Shown here in pieces: positions 1 through 5,660 of a DNA stretch of 6,154 nucleotides. The notes beneath the pieces were generated by a model. It was given only the letters and a program-made list of their open reading frames with translations. It was not told the origin of the DNA and made no database searches. A program made the position numbers and the translations under genes. Positions within the stretch are counted from its first letter, which is position 1; each line of letters begins with the position of its first letter. The DNA lies in NCBI GenBank assembly GCA_027325475.1, contig DAIEFO010000145.1:1-6154 (forward strand), read 5' to 3'. The DNA comes from Desulfobacteraceae bacterium (lineage in GTDB: Bacteria > Desulfobacterota > Desulfobacteria > Desulfobacterales > Desulfatirhabdiaceae).

Positions 1-707
1 TGCATGCGGTATCGGATCAAATCGCAGGGCAGGCCGTTTCTTTCTGGGAAACGATTCTGGAGCGTATCGGCTATGAACCTCAAGCCGGAGAAGCGCATAC
101 CACCGCCATCCTGAGGGATCAGATATTGTGGTCGGCGGCCTTGCTGGGTTCCCGCACAGCCGGCGACTGGGGATGCCAGCAGTTTCGCAAGCTGAAAACC
201 GGAACGCCGGTCAATCCCGATATCCTGAAGAGCGTCATGCAGATCGGAGCGTTTTTCGAAGGAGATGCGGCGCTCGAATGGTTCGACAGCCGTTTCAGGC
301 AATCTGCCAGCGAACATGAACGACTGAACATTCTGACGGCTCTCGGATGTTTCAGCGAAAAGCCGGTGATTGAAAAAGCGCTGGACTATGTTCTCGATCA
401 GGTGCCGGCTCGCAATCAGTTTATCCCGGTTGTATCCATGTCGTTCAACCCCAATGCCGTGCCGCTTCTCTGGAATTGGTACACCAGCCATCTGGAGCAG
501 CTTGAGCAGTTTCATCCTCTGCTGTATGAACGGATTCTGACGGCACTGATCCCATCGGCAGGGATTCACCGGCCCGATGAGATCCGGGATTTTTTCAATG
601 CGTATATGCTGAAAAGCGAAAAAGCCGGGGATGCTATCCGTCTGGCGTTAGAAAGGCTGGAAATCCATCTCAGGATGCGCCGTGCAGAGGGAATATCTGC
701 TTTATGA
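1..707 (+). CDS. M1-family metallo-aminopeptidase, C-terminal part (5' end outside window)
   Basis: The frame is open from the left edge (first full codon at 3) to the TGA at 705-707, giving 234 visible residues, so this is the end of a longer gene; a TTG at 126 lies inside the coding sequence and is not a start. The sequence reads as the all-helical ERAP1-like C-terminal domain of M1 aminopeptidases. Near the left edge is the family-typical stretch around 'ERIGYEP', followed by a Leu-Arg-x-x-Ile-Leu segment. Later come 'WNWYTSHLEQL', a Pro-Asp-Glu-Ile-Arg-x-Phe-Phe segment and a closing 'ALERLEIHLRM' helix. The zinc site (HExxH) and GxMEN motif of the catalytic domain would lie upstream and cannot be seen. 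M1 enzymes remove N-terminal residues from peptides; this domain covers the active-site chamber. larC begins 16 bases after the stop, so the two are probably co-transcribed, although no functional link is known to me. The family call is fairly secure; the exact subfamily is not. Confidence 0.82.
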   Translation, partial: HAVSDQIAGQAVSFWETILERIGYEPQAGEAHTTAILRDQILWSAALLGSRTAGDWGCQQFRKLKTGTPVNPDILKSVMQIGAFFEGDAALEWFDSRFRQSASEHERLNILTALGCFSEKPVIEKALDYVLDQVPARNQFIPVVSMSFNPNAVPLLWNWYTSHLEQLEQFHPLLYERILTALIPSAGIHRPDEIRDFFNAYMLKSEKAGDAIRLALERLEIHLRMRRAEGISAL

Positions 708-711
708 TTAC

Positions 712-717
712 AGGGAA
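712..717 (+). promoter_or_regulatory. Ribosome binding site that places the larC start
   Basis: AGGGAA lies 6 bases before the GTG at 724. It favours that GTG over the in-frame GTG at 682, which would overlap the aminopeptidase gene and add 14 residues not typical of the family. Confidence 0.65.
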
Positions 718-723
718 CTTTTC

Positions 724-1899
724 GTGAAAATAGCATATTTTGATTGTTCTGCAGGCGCCAGCGGTGACATGATTCTAGGCGCGATGGTGGATGCCGGCCT
801 CGATCCGGATGCGCTGAACCGGGAACTGGCCAGGCTTCGTGTGGGGGCGTCCGTTCGCTTCACGCCTTCGAATAAAAACGGTCTTGCCTGTACTCAGGCG
901 GTTGTTGACATGGATTCCTGCTCGCATCCGGTTCATCGGCATCTTTCGGATATCCGGCAACTGATTCATGCCAGCGATCTGTCCGCCGAAATCAAGGAGC
1001 GCAGCGTATCTGTGTTTACGCGACTGGCGCAAGCTGAAGCTAAGGTCCACGGAACGGATGTGGAGGCCATTCATTTTCATGAGGTGGGCGCGGTGGATGC
1101 CATTATGGATGTGGTGGGCGCGGTGGCGGGTTTGTCGCTTCTGGGAATTGAGGCCGTGTATTGTTCAGCACTTCATGTGGGATCCGGCAGTGTCAGGTGT
1201 CATCATGGCGTGTTGCCGGTGCCCGCACCGGCGGTTCTGGAACTTGTCAAGGGCGTGCCGGTGTATTCCACCGGTGTGAAAGGCGAACTGTTGACGCCAA
1301 CCGGCGCTGCTGTGCTTACCACGCTTGCCCGTCAGTTTGGCGCCATGCCGCCAATGCTTATGGCATCTTCGGGTTGTGGCTCCGGCACTTCCGATTTTGA
1401 AATTCCCAATGTGCTGCGCATCATTATAGGAGACACTGCATCAACGTGTACGGATTACGAGACTGACCAGGTGGTGGTACTGGAAACCGCGATCGATGAC
1501 ATGAATCCGCAATTGTATGATCATATCCTGCAGAAAGCGCTGGACATGGGTGCTCTGGATATTTTTTTGACCCCGGTTCATATGAAAAAAAACCGTCCGG
1601 GAGTGCTGGTTACCTTGTTATGCCGTCCGGAAGAATGTCAGCGATTTTCGCAGTTTTTGATGTCCGAAACCACATCCATCGGTGTGCGGTGGCGTACGGA
1701 AAGCCGGATCAAAGCCAGGCGGGAAATTCGGACCGTCCCGACTTCTCTGGGCGCGGTTCATGTCAAGACAGCGTGGATTCAGGGCAGACCGATCCATGAG
1801 ACTCCCGAATATGAAGACTGCAAGGCCATTGCATTGAAACAAGGGCTTCCATTGAAGGTTGTCATGGACAGTATTTTTCGTGAAATGTCCCATGGATAG
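724..1899 (+). CDS. larC: LarC, nickel insertion protein for the nickel-pincer nucleotide cofactor (DUF111 family)
   Basis: LarC is a CTP-dependent cyclometallase that inserts nickel into the pincer nucleotide made by LarB and LarE, the cofactor of lactate racemase and other LarA-like enzymes. The GTG start at 724 gives 391 residues and the classic N-terminus 'KIAYFDCSAGASGDM'. Other family blocks are H117-F-H-E-V-G-A-V-D125, the His160-His161-Gly segment running into 'LPVPAPA', E188-LLTPTG194, and 'SGCGSGTSDFEIPN'. The C-terminal CTP-binding half starts near residue 250 with 'ETAIDDMNPQ' and ends with a Ser-Ile-Gly-Val-Arg block and a Tyr-Glu-Asp-Cys-Lys segment. The two halves, which in Lactobacillus plantarum are joined by a programmed frameshift, are here in one continuous frame. 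No His-rich linker joins them. larB, larE and larA are not in the window, so the cofactor's user enzyme is unknown. The gene probably shares a transcript with the preceding aminopeptidase gene. Confidence 0.93.
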   Translation: MKIAYFDCSAGASGDMILGAMVDAGLDPDALNRELARLRVGASVRFTPSNKNGLACTQAVVDMDSCSHPVHRHLSDIRQLIHASDLSAEIKERSVSVFTRLAQAEAKVHGTDVEAIHFHEVGAVDAIMDVVGAVAGLSLLGIEAVYCSALHVGSGSVRCHHGVLPVPAPAVLELVKGVPVYSTGVKGELLTPTGAAVLTTLARQFGAMPPMLMASSGCGSGTSDFEIPNVLRIIIGDTASTCTDYETDQVVVLETAIDDMNPQLYDHILQKALDMGALDIFLTPVHMKKNRPGVLVTLLCRPEECQRFSQFLMSETTSIGVRWRTESRIKARREIRTVPTSLGAVHVKTAWIQGRPIHETPEYEDCKAIALKQGLPLKVVMDSIFREMSHG

Positions 1900-1927
1900 G
1901 GCTTTTTGCGAAGCTTTCGAATCTCTT

Positions 1928-1972
1928 TCTTGAACTTGCCGGTCATCTTTGTTACAAGCTCTCAAGACAAAG
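1928..1972 (+). other. Overlapping inverted repeats downstream of larC, possible weak terminator
   Basis: Two alternative stems can form 29 or more bases after the larC stop. In one, TCTTGA (1928-1933) plus CTTG (1935-1938) pairs with CAAG (1955-1958) plus TCAAGA (1962-1967). In the other, CTTTGT (1947-1952) pairs with ACAAAG (1967-1972) and is followed by ATTTTG. The stems are AT-rich and there is no clean U-run, so a terminator is only a possibility. Confidence 0.25.
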
Positions 1973-1986
1973 ATTTTGAGTATGTT

Positions 1987-2156
1987 GTCAAGTTTGATGC
2001 CATCGTAAAAAGTCGAATTTCGGACGGCTTCGTAAAATGTTCGCAGGCAAGGTGTGCAAATCCTGAGGAATGAAGCGTACTTGTCGTGCGCTGCAATGAC
2101 GAGGGATGCAGCACAACGCGGTATGCGGACTCTTTACGAAGTCGTCAAGTTTGATG
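1987..2156. repeat. Intergenic palindromic repeat element (MITE/REP-like) bounded by 13-bp direct repeats
   Basis: GTCAAGTTTGATG occurs identically at 1987-1999 and 2144-2156, both in the same orientation. Between them the sequence is an imperfect palindrome. GACGGCTTCGTAAA (2023-2036) pairs with TTTACGAAGTCGTC (2133-2146) at 13 of 14 positions, the odd one being a G-T wobble. CGTAAAAAGTC (2004-2014) can instead pair with GACTCTTTACG (2128-2138) with one mismatch. In the centre GCGTAC (2075-2080) pairs with GTGCGC (2086-2091), again with a wobble, leaving a 5-base loop. No reading frame of note is present. The layout matches a non-autonomous, high-copy intergenic element. It resembles, from memory only, repeats scattered through genomes of Desulfobacteraceae-type sulfate reducers. 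It fills most of the 300-base gap between larC and argC, so any argC promoter must lie inside it or in the 43 bases after it; I saw no convincing -35/-10 pair. Confidence 0.7.
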
Positions 2157-2185
2157 GCTGTGGATGAAAAAAACAGGGAATATTC

Positions 2186-2190
2186 GGGAG
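2186..2190 (+). promoter_or_regulatory. Ribosome binding site that places the argC start
   Basis: GGGAG is followed by 9 bases and then the ATG at 2200. The earlier in-frame ATG at 2164 would add 12 non-conserved residues and has no good Shine-Dalgarno sequence before it. Confidence 0.6.
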
Positions 2191-2199
2191 AAAATTGTG

Positions 2200-3237
2200 A
2201 TGACCCGTGTGGGAATTATCGGAGCGACAGGATATGCAGGGGCTGAACTGGTGCGACTTCTGGCAGGTCATCCCCAGGTTGAATTGACGATGCTGACGTC
2301 CCGGCAATATGCCGGTGTTCGTTTTGACACTGTTTATCCTTCAATGGCCGGTCATGTGGATCTGGTTTGTCAGGATTATACGCTGGAGCGGGCCTGTGAT
2401 TGCACTGATATGATATTCATGGCGCTTCCGCATCAACTGCCCATGTCTTTTGCGCCAGCGCTGCTTGAAAACGGAAAGCAGGTGATTGACCTTTCCGCGG
2501 ATTTCAGATTCCGGGATGTGGCGGTATATGAAAAATATTATCAGCCGCATAAAGCGCCGCAGTTCATCGCCGAATCGGTTTACGGATTGAGTGAGGTGTA
2601 TCCGGACCGCATTCGCGGCGCTCGTCTGATCGGCAATCCCGGTTGTTATCCTACCAGCGTTTTGCTGCCGCTCATTCCGCTGTTGAAGCATCAACTCGTT
2701 CAGCCGGAGGGAATCATTGCAGATTCTAAATCCGGCGTCAGTGGCGCGGGCCGCTCACCCTCCCTGTCCTCTCATTACTGTGAGGTGCAGGAGTCGTTTA
2801 AAGCCTATAAAATCGGCCAGCATCGGCACAATCCGGAGATGGACGAAGTACTGAGTATCGAGGCCGATACGCCGGTGTCCATCACGTTTGTTCCGCATCT
2901 GGTTCCCATGAGCCGGGGAATGCTGACCACCCTGTATGCGGTTCCGGCAAAAGCGATCACTGCTGATGACATTCGGCAGTGCCTGATGTCATTTTATCGT
3001 GAACATTTTTTCATCCGCATCTGCCCGGACGGTAAATATCCGGATACCCGAAATGTTCGCGGCACCAATTTTTGTGATATCGGCTTCAGACTCGACATGT
3101 CCCGAAACCGACTGATCCTGATTTCCGCTATTGACAATCTGGTCAAAGGCGCTGCAGGCCAGGCCGTTCAGAACATGAACCTGATGCTGGGGCTGGATGA
3201 AACCACCGGGTTGAGGCAGCCGCCTTGCCCACTTTGA
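2200..3237 (+). CDS. argC: N-acetyl-gamma-glutamyl-phosphate reductase (ArgC)
   Basis: ArgC carries out the NADPH-dependent reduction of N-acetyl-glutamyl 5-phosphate to N-acetylglutamate 5-semialdehyde, the third step of arginine (ornithine) biosynthesis in the cytoplasm. The ATG at 2200 gives 345 residues, the usual family length, and starts with the Rossmann strand 'RVGIIGATGYAGAE', whose G8-x-x-G11-x-x-G14 binds the dinucleotide. The catalytic cysteine is C149 in 'GNPGCYPTS'. The 'DSKSGVSGAGR' block (175-185) and the H208-R-H210-N-P-E segment, which carries the substrate-site histidine, are intact. The C-terminal 'DNLVKGAAGQAVQNMN' block is also present. The gene appears full length and functional. 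No other arg gene lies in the window. folD follows after 46 bases on the same strand, which allows co-transcription, though the two pathways are separate. Confidence 0.97.
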   Translation: MTRVGIIGATGYAGAELVRLLAGHPQVELTMLTSRQYAGVRFDTVYPSMAGHVDLVCQDYTLERACDCTDMIFMALPHQLPMSFAPALLENGKQVIDLSADFRFRDVAVYEKYYQPHKAPQFIAESVYGLSEVYPDRIRGARLIGNPGCYPTSVLLPLIPLLKHQLVQPEGIIADSKSGVSGAGRSPSLSSHYCEVQESFKAYKIGQHRHNPEMDEVLSIEADTPVSITFVPHLVPMSRGMLTTLYAVPAKAITADDIRQCLMSFYREHFFIRICPDGKYPDTRNVRGTNFCDIGFRLDMSRNRLILISAIDNLVKGAAGQAVQNMNLMLGLDETTGLRQPPCPL

Positions 3238-3270
3238 TGAAAGAACCCTGAGTAGCTTCATTACCAATGA

Positions 3271-3276
3271 AAGGAG
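3271..3276 (+). promoter_or_regulatory. Strong ribosome binding site of folD
   Basis: AAGGAG sits 7 bases before the ATG at 3284. It decides against the in-frame TTG at 3278, which directly follows the Shine-Dalgarno sequence and is too close to be used. Confidence 0.8.
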
Positions 3277-3283
3277 ATTGAAC

Positions 3284-4192
3284 ATGACCGCAAAGTTAAT
3301 CCTTGGAACTGAGATCCGTGAACAAATTCTGGAAGAGATTACGGCTGAAGTCAAGGCGCTCAAAGAAGAATATGGCAAGGTTCCAGGTCTTGTGACCATC
3401 CTGGTTGGCGCCAATCCCGCATCGATATCGTATGTCACGCTTAAAATCCAGACCGCTCACCGGGTTGGTTTCAAGGAGGTTCAGGATTCCCAGCCGGTTG
3501 ATATTTCAGAAGCCGATCTTCTGGCACTGATCGATAAATACAACAAGGACGATTCAATCAACGGAATTCTGGTTCAGCTTCCGATTCCCAAACACATCAA
3601 CGAGAAGAAAGTTTTGAACGCCATCGATCCGGACAAGGACGTGGATGGATTCCATCCGGTGAATGTGGGCAGGTTGATGATCGGCGGCTCCGAGGTCAAA
3701 TTTCCACCATGTACGCCGGCAGGAATTCAGGAAATGATCGTACGCGCCGGCGTTGAAACCAAGGGGGCGGAAGTGGTGGTGGTGGGGCGTTCGAACATCG
3801 TGGGCAAACCCATTGCCAATATGATGCTTCAGAAAGGTCCCGGCGCCAATGCGACGGTCACCGTTGTTCATACGGGCACCAAAAACATGGAAGCTCACTG
3901 CAAACGGGCGGATATTCTGATTGTCGCGGCCGGTGTTCCTGGTCTGGTCAAGCCCGAATGGATTAAACCTGGCGCTTGCGTCATCGATGTCGGGGTCAAC
4001 CGTGTAGGTGAGAAGATCAGTGAAAAAACCGGAAAGAAAATCGCCATCCTTAAAGGTGATGTGGACTTTGATGCCGCCAAGGAAATCGCAGGTTCCATCA
4101 CGCCGGTTCCAGGCGGCGTCGGCCCGATGACCATCACCATGCTGATGAAAAATACCCTTAAATCCATGAAATTCCAGTTGGGGATCGGATAA
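3284..4192 (+). CDS. folD: Bifunctional methylenetetrahydrofolate dehydrogenase / methenyltetrahydrofolate cyclohydrolase (FolD)
   Basis: FolD interconverts 5,10-methylene-, 5,10-methenyl- and 10-formyl-tetrahydrofolate using NAD(P). It supplies C1 units for purine and formyl-Met synthesis, and in acetogens or sulfate reducers with the Wood-Ljungdahl route it is a step of the methyl branch; that last role is inference here. The ATG at 3284 gives 302 residues, a little longer than the common 280-300. The catalytic set is intact: Y50-x-x-x-K54, Q98 in 'GILVQLP', and D121 in 'DKDVDGFHP'. Other blocks are 'PPCTPAGI' (141-148), the dinucleotide-site 'GRSNIVGKP' (168-176), 'ADILIVAAG' with 'IDVGVNR', and the closing 'TPVPGGVGPMT'. 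The segment after the nucleotide motif reads 'VTVVHTGTKN' where many FolDs have a Cys-His-Ser form, a mild variation. The gene ends in TAA and meets a convergent gene pair downstream. Confidence 0.97.
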   Translation: MTAKLILGTEIREQILEEITAEVKALKEEYGKVPGLVTILVGANPASISYVTLKIQTAHRVGFKEVQDSQPVDISEADLLALIDKYNKDDSINGILVQLPIPKHINEKKVLNAIDPDKDVDGFHPVNVGRLMIGGSEVKFPPCTPAGIQEMIVRAGVETKGAEVVVVGRSNIVGKPIANMMLQKGPGANATVTVVHTGTKNMEAHCKRADILIVAAGVPGLVKPEWIKPGACVIDVGVNRVGEKISEKTGKKIAILKGDVDFDAAKEIAGSITPVPGGVGPMTITMLMKNTLKSMKFQLGIG

Positions 4193-4218
4193 CTCCTTAT
4201 TGCTGGAATCTGTTTTTA

Positions 4219-4249
4219 CAAGTCCCCCTCTTTTGGAGAGGGGGGCTTG
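4219..4249. terminator. 13-bp GC-rich hairpin between convergent genes, possible bidirectional terminator
   Basis: CAAGTCCCCCTCT (4219-4231) pairs with AGAGGGGGGCTTG (4237-4249) over 13 base pairs, one of them a T-G wobble, around a 5-base loop. It lies 26 bases after folD and 42 bases from the end of the opposite gene, the expected place for a shared terminator. It is not a textbook intrinsic terminator. The + strand has ATGTCTG after the stem, and its TTTTT run (4213-4217) is before it, so the - strand transcript would carry an A-run there. It may stop transcription weakly, protect 3' ends, or be a copy of a dispersed C-run/G-run palindrome. The rest of the 4193-4291 gap shows nothing else. 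Confidence 0.5.
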
Positions 4250-4291
4250 ATGTCTGTCCAATGGCGCTTCTTCAAATGTGCCACAAGGTCA

Positions 4292-5650
4292 TCAGAATTT
4301 GGTGAATACGCCAATGGACGTCACACACTGATCAAATTCCCGATATTCCGCGTTTGTGATGCCATCCTGTTCGTTTCTGCCAAAGTTGGCTGCGATGTTG
4401 AAATTGACGCCGATATTCGCATTGATATCATAGCTCAGCCCCGTTGAAATGCCGTACAGCCAGTCATTACGCAGTGATGTCTTAGAGCCGGTGTTAAGAT
4501 TTCCAACCGTATAATCTGCATTTTTTAGCTGCCCGTTCAAGTTCCAGGCCAGTGCCGATAAGAATTTGTGACGGTAACCCAGATCAAAGCCGCTGTCAAA
4601 AGTTGGAACCTGTCCTGAACTGGATATCCATTGCTGCGCTTTATATTTGAGCGTGACGGCATCTTTTTTTGTTATTTCGGCTGCGAGCGAGGACTCTCCG
4701 TAAAAATCGACCTGATTTTTATTGTTTACGGGGGCGGTATCATCATACTGCCTGAAATCCGGGCCTGCGGCTATCGACAAGGTGAGCCATTTAAAAAGCT
4801 TTCCCTCGATGCCGGCAATGGCCCGCTGATAATCATTGGTTGAACTGTACTTTGAATTCAGCACGTTTCCCTGATACTGGTGCCCATAGCGATATCCCAG
4901 AAAGACAGCCATTTGTGAGGATATACTGCGTCCGACATCCATACCGCCATTGATATCGTACCGATCGACCCAGTTCTGATATCCACTGGTTGTTTTCTGG
5001 TCTGTCAACATATCCCAGAACTGCAAGGAGCCTGCAGGGCGGACAAAGAATGGCCCTAAATCGACTTTCAGGTTAAGTTTCATCTGATCCTGATACTGAT
5101 GCCGTCGTTCACGAGGCATCGCATGGGCATAGCTGCTTCGAACATTGTCCGGTGAGCTGTAGATCGGAGCGGTATTGCTGCCGTCCACGTAAATGAAGGC
5201 ATTGTCAAGATTCAGAGAAGTATCTCCCATTTTGGCTTTAATCGTGTTTAAAAGCCGGTGAGCAATATTATTTTCTTCAGATGCCTGGGAAAATGTGGTG
5301 GATTCGGGTTGGTATCTGAAAGATAACTCCTGAAGCACATTCTGGCTGTCAATCAGCTTTGCGAAGTCTATCCCGATTTTGGGAGACAAGGTGGTAAGCC
5401 ACGAATAGCTTCTTGGCATATGATTACCGGATACGCCCAGAATGTTGTCATCATAACCTTCTTTAATTCCGAAAGACAATTCTGTCATCCAGGCAGGTTT
5501 GTTCACAATGGAAGTTGATGTGCCGGAAACTGCGGGCGAATCCATGTCTTCCTTAGAATACGCTGCGGTGTTTATCATGGCCATCAGGTTCAAAATCAGC
5601 AGGCAGCAGATTACAGATTGTTTATTCACACTCCATTGATTTATTGGCAT
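4292..5650 (-). CDS. Outer-membrane beta-barrel protein (BBP2-like), function unknown
   Basis: The ATG at 5650 gives 452 residues. An in-frame GTG at 5680 would overlap the upstream gene and place coding sequence over the Shine-Dalgarno, so it was not chosen. The N-terminus is a signal peptide: K10, then a hydrophobic run from about residue 12 to 26 and a likely cleavage after A30-Y31-S32. The mature protein carries 'GYDDNIL' (65-71), the Gly-Tyr-Asp-Asp-Asn pattern common at the first strand of BBP2-type barrels. Many alternating polar/aromatic segments follow, consistent with membrane beta strands (for example 'MAVFLGYRYGHQYQG' and 'FDLGYRHKFLSALAWNL'). It ends 'GVFTKF' with a terminal Phe, the usual signal for BAM-mediated insertion. 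This supports an outer-membrane barrel, but not a substrate. Such barrels are sometimes found in exopolysaccharide export clusters; nothing else in the window confirms that. It follows the repeat protein upstream by 10 bases and should share its transcript. Confidence 0.8.
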   Translation of the reverse strand: MPINQWSVNKQSVICCLLILNLMAMINTAAYSKEDMDSPAVSGTSTSIVNKPAWMTELSFGIKEGYDDNILGVSGNHMPRSYSWLTTLSPKIGIDFAKLIDSQNVLQELSFRYQPESTTFSQASEENNIAHRLLNTIKAKMGDTSLNLDNAFIYVDGSNTAPIYSSPDNVRSSYAHAMPRERRHQYQDQMKLNLKVDLGPFFVRPAGSLQFWDMLTDQKTTSGYQNWVDRYDINGGMDVGRSISSQMAVFLGYRYGHQYQGNVLNSKYSSTNDYQRAIAGIEGKLFKWLTLSIAAGPDFRQYDDTAPVNNKNQVDFYGESSLAAEITKKDAVTLKYKAQQWISSSGQVPTFDSGFDLGYRHKFLSALAWNLNGQLKNADYTVGNLNTGSKTSLRNDWLYGISTGLSYDINANIGVNFNIAANFGRNEQDGITNAEYREFDQCVTSIGVFTKF

Positions 5651-5654
5651 GTTC

Positions 5655-5660
5655 CCTCCT
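5655..5660 (-). promoter_or_regulatory. Strong ribosome binding site of the barrel gene, inside a 10-base intergenic gap
   Basis: Read on the - strand, AGGAGG is followed by GAAC and the ATG at 5650. It lies wholly between the upstream stop (TAG, 5663-5661) and this start, supporting the shorter reading of the gene and independent translation of the two cistrons. Confidence 0.75.

Noticed and set aside
126..131. TTG as the start of a 193-residue protein
   Set aside because: The frame is open upstream to the window edge and the upstream residues match the aminopeptidase C-terminal domain.
682..723. Longer larC starting at GTG 682
   Set aside because: It would overlap the aminopeptidase gene, adds residues not seen in the family, and the GTG at 724 has its own Shine-Dalgarno sequence.
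1083..1126. 14-base direct repeat GGTGGGCGCGGTGG at 1083-1096 and 1113-1126
   Set aside because: It lies in frame in larC, 30 bases apart, and encodes two Val-Gly-Ala-Val segments of a conserved region; coding constraint explains it.
1900..2199. Small gene or riboswitch ahead of argC
   Set aside because: No credible reading frame is present and the structure is better explained by the palindromic repeat; I could not match an arginine-responsive operator or a known riboswitch.
3769..3787. GTGGTGGTGG-like microsatellite in folD
   Set aside because: It encodes the conserved Val-rich strand before the nucleotide-binding Gly-Arg-Ser motif, so it is not a phase-variation tract.
3554..4261. Long open frame on the - strand across folD
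   Set aside because: It lies opposite a fully conserved folD, and its translation shows no recognisable family features.
4247..4447. Small + strand frame after the convergent hairpin
   Set aside because: It lies mostly opposite the barrel gene's C-terminal end, with no Shine-Dalgarno sequence and no recognisable product.
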